Shown: positions 37,006 through 45,276, counted from the first letter of the stretch. The stretch: 64,000 bases of DNA from an uncultured Aquimarina sp. (GCA_947496555.1 CANMDH010000009.1:62001-126000), one strand, 5' to 3'. Notes: generated from the letters alone by a model not told the origin. Numbers and translations: made by a program.

Positions 37006-37278
37006 ATGAATGTAGTTATCAAACAAATTGAGCTTATAGAACGTATTGATCAATTGATACGTTTGCAAGCAACCGGAAATCCGGTAGAGTTGGCAGATCG
37101 ATTAAGAATCTCTAAAACCAAATTATACAGAACCATCAATACGATGCGAGAATTAAACGCCCCCATTATCTATGATGTACGCCTGCAAAGTTTTGTATAC
37201 GAAGCATCGGTAGGTTTTAGGTTTGGTTTTTATCATAAAAAAGGAGATCCCAATATGCTTAATCCATTCGTAGGGTGA
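37006..37278 (+). CDS. small HTH protein at the lanthipeptide locus
   Basis: A 90-residue protein from ATG 37006 (A-rich upstream). The frame is open further up, but a longer start (36916) would leave almost no leader after the -7 box at 36893-36900. Residues ~5-50 form a winged-HTH-like unit (IERIDQLIRLQATGNPVELA and DRLRISKTKLYRTINTMREL), as in short DeoR/HTH_11-type domains. The rest is a beta-rich wing ending in GFYHKKGDPNMLNPFVG. No effector domain is present. The promoter shared with the lan operon suggests co-expression with it. Confidence 0.7.
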   Translation: MNVVIKQIELIERIDQLIRLQATGNPVELADRLRISKTKLYRTINTMRELNAPIIYDVRLQSFVYEASVGFRFGFYHKKGDPNMLNPFVG

Positions 37279-37450
37279 TTCTAGGAATGAGGTGTGAGGC
37301 GGTATGTGAAGTATGTGAGTTTTTGAGTCTGTGAGTGTTAAGTAATCGAAAATTATGCACTTTAACTACGCCTGTCCCTGGTCTGTTAAAGGGCTCAGTT
37401 CTCGATGAGCAATTAAAAATAAATCCAGGATGTTGTTGTAAGGGTTCTTC

Positions 37451-37577
37451 TAGTATAGTCCCCGCCCTTCGAGGGCCTCATGGCTCGGGGTTATAAATCA
37501 AATACGCGCCCTGAAGGTCTCGAAGAGCATTGCCTCGAGGCAATAAATTCTTAAGTGCCCTGAGGTTCTCGAAGGGC
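37451..37577. repeat. palindromic repeat cluster
   Basis: The outer arms CTAGTATAGTCCCCGCCCTT (37451 onward) and GAAGGGCGGACTAG (up to ~37584) are inverted copies. Between them lie GCCCTTCGAG, GCCCTGAAGGTCTCGAAGAGC (37508-37528), the perfect palindrome ATTGCCTCGAGGCAAT (37529-37544) and GCCCTGAGGTTCTCGAAGGGC (37557-37577). It is a compound REP/BIME-like element in the 320-base gap after the HTH gene. Nothing else is seen in 37279-37450. Confidence 0.7.
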
Positions 37578-37598
37578 GGACTAGCAGTTTAACTTTCC

Positions 37599-39320
37599 CT
37601 ACTTCTCCAACCGCTTAATAAAATACGAAGGATAAATACCGGTATTTTTATAGAACGTTTTGGCAAAAGCCTCTGCAGTGTTAAAACCAATCTCTTGTGC
37701 AATGGCTTTGATCGTATATTTCCTGAATTTGGTATCCATTTGCAAACGTTCTACCACATACTCAATACGCAGATCGTTGATATATTGGCTGATGCTTTTT
37801 TGTTTATAGGTATTAACTACAATTGACAGATAGCTAGAATTGGACCCAAAACTTTTGGCCAGGTCTTTGGCATTGAGCTTGGGTTTGAGATAACCTCTGG
37901 ACTCTTCGAATCGTTGTAGCTTGGCGAGCAAATGATCTCGAACCTCATCGCTTATATTGGCAACAGAAGATTTATTGCTTGCGTTTTCTTTTTTTGCAAC
38001 CACTGGATTGTCTTTGGCATCCAACAACTGTAAAAACCGTTTTTTATAGACACGTTGGTTGCGATAATAATATCCAGCACCACCCAAACTAAGCACCAAA
38101 AACAAGGAAATCACAGCAATTTGAGTGGTGTTGCTGTTTTTTTCTGCTTCTAGTTCTTTGATTATTTGTTCTTTGGCTATCAATAAATTAGGAGTATCGT
38201 AACCTCTTGCAACCGTTTTTGAAATTACTAATTGATTAGAATTTAAAATGCTATCAAATTTTAAAAGCTTTTCGATATATGCTAATTGATTAACCTTATC
38301 ATCATTAATTTCATAGTACTTAACCAGCATTTCATAAGCTTCTCTATACTCTAATCTAATGGAATGATTTATATCGGCACCTGAAAAATCTTTAAAAAAT
38401 TCATCTACCTTTTTTAAATAAGAAAGAGTTTCTTCTTCATTATCCAATTTATCATATGTTTTAGCTAAATAAAGATAAGCTGTAATTAAATAAAAAGGAG
38501 ATTCTCCTCTAGTATTTTTAGGGCCCAATCGAACCCCTTTTTTTAAACTATCCAAAGCCTGATAGTAATCATCACGTTCATAAGATAACATTCCTTCATT
38601 GATCAGAAATTTTGGGTAATATCGACTCTTAGATTCCGAATTATATTTTGAATCATTTAATCCCATTTTATTATAATATGAGGCAGAATCAAGTTGTTTC
38701 ATTTTTATAAATGACCTAGATAAATTAAATGTTTCATACAAATAATTTAGATATGTTATATCATTCTCATATCTGTTTTTTGACATAAAAAGCCATACCT
38801 TTTTATACATTTTAACGGATTCTTGATACTCACCGGTTCTATATTTTAGTGTAGCGATATTTCCTAAAGAATAATAATAATACCTTTTATTATTCCATTT
38901 TTCAGCATATTTTATTGTCATGAAATAATTTTCCAAGGCTTTGTTGTAATTCCCTCTCATTAAATAACTACCAGCCAAAGAAGAATATGGCATTAATGGA
39001 TAATATTCTTCATTGATATTTTTACTTACAGCAATGGAGCTATCTAAATATATAGTTTGTCTTTTGAAATCCTTTAGGTCCTCAAATGCCTTATACCTAT
39101 ACCCCATTGCCAATCCAAGGGAATCCTTTTCCTTTTTTGCTTTAGAGAGCAAAACATTGGTATAAAACTTATATCTTATAGAATCTTGTATATGATCATA
39201 TACAATCTTCGAAAGTTCCTCATAACTCTTCCCCTTCAAAGAATCCGGAATCTTAAACCCCTGGGCATGGCTTAGCAGAGTAAAAAAACAAATAAAAGCA
39301 GTTAGACAAATAGCTCTCAT
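37599..39320 (-). CDS. TPR-containing membrane regulator with AraC-type HTH (paralogue 1)
   Basis: A 573-residue one-component sensor. It has a signal peptide (1-19, ending SHAQ), a conserved start of the mature part (FKIPDSLKGKSYEELSK), about eight TPR-like helix pairs in the periplasm (to ~400), one membrane helix (about 400-420) and a cytoplasmic AraC/HTH_18 domain (about 465-573: KDLAKSFGSNSSYLSIVV, ending FYKNTGIYPSYFIKRL). It shares the same plan with the 39776-41596 gene. The pair flanks an orphan precursor gene and is adjacent to the lan operon, so it likely controls one or both. Confidence 0.88.
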   Translation of the reverse strand: MRAICLTAFICFFTLLSHAQGFKIPDSLKGKSYEELSKIVYDHIQDSIRYKFYTNVLLSKAKKEKDSLGLAMGYRYKAFEDLKDFKRQTIYLDSSIAVSKNINEEYYPLMPYSSLAGSYLMRGNYNKALENYFMTIKYAEKWNNKRYYYYSLGNIATLKYRTGEYQESVKMYKKVWLFMSKNRYENDITYLNYLYETFNLSRSFIKMKQLDSASYYNKMGLNDSKYNSESKSRYYPKFLINEGMLSYERDDYYQALDSLKKGVRLGPKNTRGESPFYLITAYLYLAKTYDKLDNEEETLSYLKKVDEFFKDFSGADINHSIRLEYREAYEMLVKYYEINDDKVNQLAYIEKLLKFDSILNSNQLVISKTVARGYDTPNLLIAKEQIIKELEAEKNSNTTQIAVISLFLVLSLGGAGYYYRNQRVYKKRFLQLLDAKDNPVVAKKENASNKSSVANISDEVRDHLLAKLQRFEESRGYLKPKLNAKDLAKSFGSNSSYLSIVVNTYKQKSISQYINDLRIEYVVERLQMDTKFRKYTIKAIAQEIGFNTAEAFAKTFYKNTGIYPSYFIKRLEK

Positions 39321-39377
39321 AAAAAGGTTGATGGTGACACCGCCAAAAGTAGCAAAAAAAGAACGATAAATAGGGAT

Positions 39378-39425
39378 ATAATACCAAGAAGCCCTGCTTG
39401 ATCAAGCAGGGCTTCTTGGTATTAT
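39378..39425. repeat. 48-base perfect palindrome (possible terminator without a U-tract)
   Basis: ATAATACCAAGAAGCCCTGC followed by TTGATCAA and its exact inverse, ending GGTATTAT. Every base of 39378-39425 pairs with its mirror. It lies 14 bases beyond the stop of the orphan precursor gene (minus strand) and upstream of the first TPR-AraC gene. It could end the precursor transcript or stabilise its 3' end. The usual T-run is missing on the minus strand. Confidence 0.7.
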
Positions 39426-39439
39426 TACAATATGATTCT

Positions 39440-39640
39440 TTATTGATAATTCACATCATCAATCACATCAATAACACAAACTTTTCCTTTTGATTTATCA
39501 GTCCCCATACCATGGTCACAATCAGTAAAAATCCAACTTACATCATCTCCTCCTCCATTAATAGCTTGTAAATGCGAATTGCTTAAAGCAGCAATTTGAA
39601 TTTTGTTAAGACCTAATTTTTTTGCGTTTCCTTTTTTCAT
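39440..39640 (-). CDS. orphan double-Gly precursor peptide (lanthipeptide-like)
   Basis: A 66-residue peptide from ATG 39640, where a typical A-rich start (MKKGNAKKLG) is found. The leader LNKIQIAALSNSHLQAINGG resembles the leaders of the six tandem precursors downstream and ends in a double (here triple) Gly. The 36-residue core has two Cys (41 and 55) and four Ser/Thr (S35, T39, T47, S50) but not the SCANGSRKGK motif. It sits between two TPR-AraC regulators and opposite in strand to the lan operon. Either modification by the same enzymes or simple export is possible. Confidence 0.7.
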   Translation of the reverse strand: MKKGNAKKLGLNKIQIAALSNSHLQAINGGGDDVSWIFTDCDHGMGTDKSKGKVCVIDVIDDVNYQ

Positions 39641-39722
39641 AATACATTGTTTTTTAGTGAGTTCGTAGACGAAAGTACACATTAGGATCAATTTTTAAGG
39701 TATAAAAAAGGAAGTGCTGCCG

Positions 39723-39742
39723 TATATTCAAGAATATCGACC
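39723..39742. promoter_or_regulatory. candidate operator upstream of the orphan precursor
   Basis: TATATTCAAGAATATCGACC matches TATATTCATGAATCTCGACT at 41681-41700 in 17 of 20 positions. The core is an inverted repeat, ATTC-AA-GAAT, followed by ATCG. It lies about 83 bases upstream of the orphan precursor start (minus strand), in the gap behind the second TPR-AraC gene. Confidence 0.5.
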
Positions 39743-39775
39743 TTTAAAAGCTTGAAAAACAAAAAGTTATGATAT

Positions 39776-41596
39776 TTACAGTTTTTCCAGTTTTTTGATA
39801 AAATAGGAAGGGTAAATCCCATGTTTGCCATAAAAAGCTTTCGAGAATACCTCAGCAGTATTAAATCCTGTCTCCCTGGCAATGGCTTTGATGGTATAAT
39901 TACGTAGTTTTTTATCTTCTTGCAGCCGTTCTACAATATCATCGATACGTAAATCATTAATATATTGGCTAAAGGACTTTTCTTTGTATACATTAATGAT
40001 CTTAGACAAGTATTTGTTATTGGTACCGAGGCTAGAAGATAATTGAGTAAGTGTCACTTTAGAAGATGTAAATCCTTTTTTTACTTCAAACTCCTGTAAT
40101 TTCGTCAAAACCTCGTCTACAATACTGGGTGATATTCCAATATCAGTCGCAGAGACTTCTTTTTTTGGGGCCGACAATTCCGCTTTTACTTCTTTGGGAG
40201 TGTCTTTCTTTTGGGTCAATACTTCAAATCGCTTTTGATATAGTCTTCTTCTATAAAATTGATATGAAAAAAGTCCCACAAAAATTAGTACCGAACCAAT
40301 TAAGATAACAATATATACCCCATAACGAGAACTTTTGGTGGTAGCTTTTTGTACCAAGCGTTCTTTTTCTGCCAGCAATTCGGGAGTATCGTATTGTTTT
40401 ACCAGGATCTCATTTAGCTCCTTATAGTCACTTTGTAAGATGCTATCAAATTTTAATAATTTTTCAATATACAGTAATTGATTCTCTGTATCTCTTTTTT
40501 CCTTATAGTGCTTCACCAATGCACTATACGCCTCTCTAATCTCATTACTTACTCTGCCTGAAGCCTGAAATACTGAATCTAATTTTTGATAGTACTTCTG
40601 TGCTTCTTTCTCTTTATCTAATTTATCCAATGCTTTTCCCAAATAAAGATAAGCACTTAGTATACGGTTCTTATCAATATCATTTGAAAGATAAGGTAAA
40701 GCAATATAGATATTATCTCTGGTAGCCGAATATTTTTTCCTATAATAATCATTAACACCTTCAATAAAGACAAAATGATAATACAAATTAAAAGGATCTG
40801 CACTCATCATTTTTGAAATTTTCATCCCTTCTTGTGCATAAATTGACGAGGAATCCAACACCTTTTTCTCCGTATAGACTTCAGAAATACGTAAATTAAT
40901 TAGTAAATAACGTAAGGTGTCTTTTAGTCCATCTTTGGTGTGATATTCAAGACATTCTTTATAACCAGTCAGGGCCTCATCATATTTCCCCAACTTACTC
41001 TTTATCAAAGCAATGTTGTTTTTGGCAATATATATATATTCATCACTATTGTTTCTTTTGGCGGCATCCAAAGAAAGAAAAAAGTTTTGTAGCGCTTGTT
41101 TATAATTCGATGTATTATAAAAATATCCCCCTCTTGCAGAATACGCAAGTGCCGGAAAATAAGGATTTTTTAAGTCCTTGCTCACAGCCACCGAACTATC
41201 TAAATATTTAAGTTGTAAGCCATTTTTATCATAATAATTCGATGAAATCCAATATGCCCGAGCCATATGGATTTTTTCTTCTTCTTGTTTTGCTTTTTGT
41301 AAATAACTATTAATATAGAGTAATGATTTAATAGTATCTGAAGATACCTCAGCAAGTTTGTAATAAAGATCCTCAAAACTCTTCCCTTTCAAAGAATCCG
41401 GAATTTTAAAGCCTCCCTTTTCTTGAGCAAAACCTGATCCTATATACAATAAAAAAAATATCGAAAAAAGATATTCTTTTTTGAAGAGATATTGATTAAC
41501 AAAAAAAGTATGTAGTCTTTTTAATTTCAAAAGAAATAAGATGATTTTGACTGATTGTGTGCTTGCAAAGATACCATTTTCTGGTTTTACCGTCAT
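39776..41596 (-). CDS. TPR-containing membrane regulator with AraC-type HTH (paralogue 2)
   Basis: A protein of about 606 residues from ATG 41596. A secretion signal ending GSGFAQ is preceded by ~40 unusual residues, so an internal TTG (41530) is a possible truer start. After the signal come GGFKIPDSLKGKSFEDL, TPR-like repeats, a membrane helix (about 430-450) and a cytoplasmic AraC HTH (ending FYGKHGIYPSYFIKKLEKL). It is clearly a paralogue of the 37599-39320 protein, best conserved in the HTH. It is divergent from the lan operon, and tandem ATTC/GAAT boxes lie in the gap between them. Confidence 0.88.
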   Translation of the reverse strand: MTVKPENGIFASTQSVKIILFLLKLKRLHTFFVNQYLFKKEYLFSIFFLLYIGSGFAQEKGGFKIPDSLKGKSFEDLYYKLAEVSSDTIKSLLYINSYLQKAKQEEEKIHMARAYWISSNYYDKNGLQLKYLDSSVAVSKDLKNPYFPALAYSARGGYFYNTSNYKQALQNFFLSLDAAKRNNSDEYIYIAKNNIALIKSKLGKYDEALTGYKECLEYHTKDGLKDTLRYLLINLRISEVYTEKKVLDSSSIYAQEGMKISKMMSADPFNLYYHFVFIEGVNDYYRKKYSATRDNIYIALPYLSNDIDKNRILSAYLYLGKALDKLDKEKEAQKYYQKLDSVFQASGRVSNEIREAYSALVKHYKEKRDTENQLLYIEKLLKFDSILQSDYKELNEILVKQYDTPELLAEKERLVQKATTKSSRYGVYIVILIGSVLIFVGLFSYQFYRRRLYQKRFEVLTQKKDTPKEVKAELSAPKKEVSATDIGISPSIVDEVLTKLQEFEVKKGFTSSKVTLTQLSSSLGTNNKYLSKIINVYKEKSFSQYINDLRIDDIVERLQEDKKLRNYTIKAIARETGFNTAEVFSKAFYGKHGIYPSYFIKKLEKL

Positions 41597-41660
41597 TTTT
41601 TTACAAATCAATATTAAATAGCTGATATTCAGGTTTTTAATTTACTTTTTCAAGAGTCTA

Positions 41661-41700
41661 GATTCCGGGAATATCGGGCATATATTCATGAATCTCGACT
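41661..41700. promoter_or_regulatory. tandem candidate operators upstream of the lan promoter
   Basis: Two similar boxes in a row: ATTC-CGG-GAAT-ATCG (41662-41676) and ATTC-AT-GAAT-CTCG (41684-41697). Each is an inverted repeat followed by [AC]TCG, spaced by about two helical turns. The second ends some 10 bases before the -33 element of the lan promoter, a usual place for an AraC-type activator. A third copy is at 39726-39739. Confidence 0.55.
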
Positions 41701-41708
41701 TTCTTGCC

Positions 41709-41740
41709 TTGTTTTTGGGCTTTTTATGGGCCTATATTTG
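41709..41740 (+). promoter_or_regulatory. promoter of the lanthipeptide operon
   Basis: TTG (41709-41711), 21 bases, TATATTTG (41733-41740). Both boxes and much of the surrounding sequence recur upstream of the HTH gene at 36869-36900. The leader to the first large gene is about 190 bases and contains a possible 28-codon ORF. Confidence 0.6.
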
Positions 41741-41782
41741 AATCATCAAAACAAACAAAAATTAATTTTTCAATTTAAAAAA

Positions 41783-41869
41783 ATGATAACTGTATTTATC
41801 CATTTTCTTTTAAAACTCGCAAATGCCATACCCCAAATTTTAGACAGTATTAGTTCTCTTGTTTGGTAA
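41783..41869 (+). CDS. possible 28-residue hydrophobic peptide in the lan leader
   Basis: A short ORF with an A-rich start context (AATTTAAAAAAATG) 42 bases after the -7 box. The product, MITVFIHFLLKLANAIPQIL followed by DSISSLVW, is hydrophobic and amphipathic with only one Lys, one Asp and one His. It could be an upstream regulatory ORF, a small membrane peptide or a chance reading frame. Nothing proves translation. Confidence 0.3.
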   Translation: MITVFIHFLLKLANAIPQILDSISSLVW

Positions 41870-41933
41870 TCTGGCAAAACCGAAACTTTAAAAATGCAAA
41901 AAGTAAATTAATAATCATCTTATATCACTAGAA

Positions 41934-44096
41934 ATGACAGGATCTTATACACCAGCAAACGAATATGTTTTAAGAACACACAATCTTTCTACCAATGAGG
42001 TTTCTCATCTAAATGTAGAAAGTATAAAAAAATTGTGTGCGTCTCCTATCGTTTCTGAAGCCATATTTCTAGCGTCGCCCGAATTGCATCAGGAGATGAC
42101 CAAATTCCTGGACGGTAAAAAGATGAAGGATGAAAATCGATTGATACAATCCTTACTTAAGTATTTGCTTCGAATGGGACATCGTTGTACGCCTTTTGGA
42201 TTGTTTAGTGGTTGTTCGGTAGGCAGGATCAGTGATCAAACCAAAATAGAGCTCGATACCTCAGAGAATCATAAAAGATTTACCCGAATTGATATGAGCT
42301 ATATCTGCTCATTGGTACAACAGCTAGAAAAAACCGATCAAATAAGAAACGAACTAAAGTACTATCCAAATACCAGTTTGTATCCCATTGGCCACAAGTT
42401 ACGTTATATAGAATATCGATATAAAAATGCCAATAGAAGTCACTACACCGTATCTATTGACAATTCAGAATATATAGAACGCATCCTTAAAAATGCAAAA
42501 CGAGGCGCTAGTATCAAAGAATTAGCACAATTTATTGTAGAACCTGATATTTCTTTGAACGATGCGATTGCGTTCATAAATCAGCTTATTGACAATCAAA
42601 TTTTGATAAGTAATATTTCACCCTCGGTTACCGGAAAAAATTACCTGGAATTATTAATTGATACAATACCAGAGGGAGCTGTTAAAACTCGATTAGAAGA
42701 AATAAAAACTTCGTTGCATATTTTAGATCATAGTAAGTATGAAAACAATTTTGAACAGTATCAAAAAATAGCAGCTCTATTGGATTCATTTGGGATCACG
42801 TATAACAAAAAATATTTGTTCCAAACCGATCTAACGATTTCGGCTAAACACAATACGGTATCCAATACCGTAGTGCAAAAAGTGCAAAAAGGGGTACAGA
42901 TACTTAACAAACTTCTTCCCATACAAGAAGATGAAAAACTTACTAATTTTAGAAGAAAGTTTTTTGCAAGATTTGAAGAAGAAAAAGTTCCTTTATCCTT
43001 GGCATTGGACGTAGAAACCGGAGTAGGTTATGGTTTTAATAATGAAGAGGATTATGATATCTCACCGCTAATCAATGATTTGAATTTGTCAACCAATACA
43101 AATCGATCTACCTATAAGCAAATAAAATGGGATATACTGGATGATTTTTTACATAAGAAATTAATCGCCGCAGGTAAAGATGCATTCGAAATATATATAA
43201 CCGACGAAGAGCTAGAACATTTTCAAGAAAACTGGCAAAATCTTCCTTTATCATTTACCACGATTGCTCACTTGCTAGATAACAATGAAGATGATCCACT
43301 TATCAATATATCGTATGTCGGGGGGCCATCGGCAACCTATCTGCTAGGAAGGTTTACACAAGCCGATCAAAAAGTAGAAAAGCTGCTACAAAAAATCACC
43401 GATCAGGAACAACGGCAAAAAAATGCAGTTTTTGCAGAAATTGCACATCTTCCAGAAAACAGAACGGGTAATATCATTAATCGAAGTCATATAAGAAATC
43501 ATGAGATCCCTTACCTCACAAAAAGCACCCTGCCAGAGGAGCAACAAATAACGATAGATGACATCTTGGTGTCGGTAGATGGAGATCGAATTGTACTATC
43601 CTCAAAAAAACTAAATAAAGAGATTATGCCCCGTATGGCCACCGCACATAACTTCTCTTACAACTCATTGCCTATTTATCAATTCTTATGTGATATTCAA
43701 ACACAGAATTTGCGCGAAAGACTTGAATTTGATTGGGGAAACGCTGCAATGGGAAGAGATTTTTTGCCAAGACTTCGATACAAAAACATTCTTTTATCGC
43801 TGGCAAAGTGGACCATAAAAGGAAAAGAAATAGAGAAATTAAAAAATCATAAAAATATTGCAGGATGGAGAGCAGAAAAAAACATTCCTCAAAAAGTAAC
43901 ATTAATAGAGGCAGATAACGAGCTTCTTATTGATCTAGACCATCCTTTGAGTGTCGAGATGTTTTTGAAAATGATACAAAATAGAGGCCAAATTACCTTA
44001 AAAGAATATGTACTTAACGAAAAGGATGCCACGGTAAAAAGATCAGATAAATCTTTTAATAACGAACTGTTCTTTTCATTTATAAAACAAAACTAA
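41934..44096 (+). CDS. split lantibiotic dehydratase, glutamylation (N-terminal) protein
   Basis: A 720-residue protein of the Lant_dehydr_N family. The typical segment is LLKYLLRMGHRCTPFGLFSG near residue 75, followed by ...RFTRIDMSYICSL. In class I lanthipeptide synthesis this half uses glutamyl-tRNA to glutamylate Ser/Thr of the precursor. The elimination half, normally fused in LanB, is a separate gene 11 bases downstream. It is the first enzyme gene of the operon after the promoter at 41709. Split LanBs are known from pinensin and thiopeptide pathways. Confidence 0.88.
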   Translation: MTGSYTPANEYVLRTHNLSTNEVSHLNVESIKKLCASPIVSEAIFLASPELHQEMTKFLDGKKMKDENRLIQSLLKYLLRMGHRCTPFGLFSGCSVGRISDQTKIELDTSENHKRFTRIDMSYICSLVQQLEKTDQIRNELKYYPNTSLYPIGHKLRYIEYRYKNANRSHYTVSIDNSEYIERILKNAKRGASIKELAQFIVEPDISLNDAIAFINQLIDNQILISNISPSVTGKNYLELLIDTIPEGAVKTRLEEIKTSLHILDHSKYENNFEQYQKIAALLDSFGITYNKKYLFQTDLTISAKHNTVSNTVVQKVQKGVQILNKLLPIQEDEKLTNFRRKFFARFEEEKVPLSLALDVETGVGYGFNNEEDYDISPLINDLNLSTNTNRSTYKQIKWDILDDFLHKKLIAAGKDAFEIYITDEELEHFQENWQNLPLSFTTIAHLLDNNEDDPLINISYVGGPSATYLLGRFTQADQKVEKLLQKITDQEQRQKNAVFAEIAHLPENRTGNIINRSHIRNHEIPYLTKSTLPEEQQITIDDILVSVDGDRIVLSSKKLNKEIMPRMATAHNFSYNSLPIYQFLCDIQTQNLRERLEFDWGNAAMGRDFLPRLRYKNILLSLAKWTIKGKEIEKLKNHKNIAGWRAEKNIPQKVTLIEADNELLIDLDHPLSVEMFLKMIQNRGQITLKEYVLNEKDATVKRSDKSFNNELFFSFIKQN

Positions 44097-44107
44097 TACG
44101 TGTAGTC

Positions 44108-45004
44108 ATGTCTCAAGTAAAACGTAATTTTTTTCTAGGAAGTGAGTGGTTGTATTACAAACTCTATATGGGGTCAAGAATCTCTGATATATTTCTTACT
44201 TCAACGCTTACACCTATTGTGAACGAGTTGCTTAAACAAAAAATAATAAGCAAATGGTTTTTTATAAACTATAAGGATCCTGATCGCCATGTTCGTATTA
44301 GGTTCAAGATAGAAGACCTTACCAAACTTAATTATGTGATTGAAACCATGCACAAAGCGGTAGCGCCTTATTTACAAGAAAAGACAATTAATAAAGTAGT
44401 GGTAGACACCTATAAAAGAGAACTTGAGAGATATGGAAATGAAACGATTGAGGAATCTGAGTCTATTTTCTTTGAAAACAGCAGATTGATTGCATACCTG
44501 ATATCACAAATAAGCAATGATAATGAACGATGGTTATGGGGAATGAAATCTATAGATGTATTTCTAGATGCATGGAACTTAACACTAGAACAAAAAAGAG
44601 ACCTTTTTGCACAACTTAAGAAATCTTTTGATCATGAAATGGGCGCATCTGTTGATATCAATAGGCAACTATCTATGAAGTTTAGAAATAGTAGAAGCGA
44701 AATCAACACGGTCATGAGCGAAAGTCCAACAGTGCAATTTGATATGGCGCTTCAAAAATATGTAACGCGTAACCGACAAATTGTTTCACAGATTGTTCAA
44801 AATAGAAAAAAAGAATCAGAGCCCGAAGTAAGTATACAAGATTTATTGAACAGCTATATACACATGCATTGCAATCGCCTTTTTAAATCTAAACAAAGAT
44901 TAAATGAATGGGTACTGTATAATTATCTATACCAATACTATAGAAGTAAAGTAGCGCAATTAAAGAATATTCAAACCAAGAAAATATTGATAAATCAGGA
45001 GTAA
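44108..45004 (+). CDS. split lantibiotic dehydratase, glutamate-elimination protein
   Basis: A 298-residue protein of the SpaB_C / thiopeptide-type bacteriocin biosynthesis family. Key segments are FFLGSEWLYYKLYMGSRISD and KWFFINYKDPDRHVRIRFKI. It removes the glutamate from the modified Ser/Thr to give dehydroalanine or dehydrobutyrine. It lies 11 bases after the glutamylation gene and 45 bases before the first precursor, so it is part of the same transcript. Confidence 0.88.
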   Translation: MSQVKRNFFLGSEWLYYKLYMGSRISDIFLTSTLTPIVNELLKQKIISKWFFINYKDPDRHVRIRFKIEDLTKLNYVIETMHKAVAPYLQEKTINKVVVDTYKRELERYGNETIEESESIFFENSRLIAYLISQISNDNERWLWGMKSIDVFLDAWNLTLEQKRDLFAQLKKSFDHEMGASVDINRQLSMKFRNSRSEINTVMSESPTVQFDMALQKYVTRNRQIVSQIVQNRKKESEPEVSIQDLLNSYIHMHCNRLFKSKQRLNEWVLYNYLYQYYRSKVAQLKNIQTKKILINQE

Positions 45005-45049
45005 GTCGAAAATCCTTTAAAGAGTAGACAAAACTTTAATTTTTTAACA

Positions 45050-45226
45050 ATGACTAAATTAAATTTAAACAAAGAAACCATTTCTCAAATGGACAAAAAT
45101 GAAATGGAAGCTACCAACGGTGGATTCGAAGTTTGCCTTAAAAGTTGTGCGAACGGATCCAGAAAAGGTAAATCATGTTGTGACGGAGACCCTGTTGTAT
45201 TGACAGTAGAAATCTCTATCGAGTAA
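45050..45226 (+). CDS. class I lanthipeptide precursor 1
   Basis: A 58-residue precursor. The leader MTKLNLNKETISQMDKNEME ends in ATNGG, the double-Gly site for C39 peptidase. The core FEVCLKSCANGSRKGKSCC has Cys 29, 33, 43 and 44 and Ser 32, 37 and 42, then a hydrophobic tail (VVLTVEISIE) with Thr52 and Ser56. It is followed by a hairpin and is almost identical to precursor 2, the result of a tandem duplication. Confidence 0.92.
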   Translation: MTKLNLNKETISQMDKNEMEATNGGFEVCLKSCANGSRKGKSCCDGDPVVLTVEISIE

Positions 45227-45243
45227 ATTCTCGGTTGAAGCTC

Positions 45244-45276
45244 TTGCCAGCATATGGTCGAAAAAAATGCTGGCAG
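45244..45276 (+). other. hairpin after precursor 1
   Basis: TTGCCAGCAT pairs with ATGCTGGCAG over a 13-base loop, 18 bases after the stop. The absence of a long T-run suggests an mRNA-stability or partial-termination element rather than a full terminator. Confidence 0.6.
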
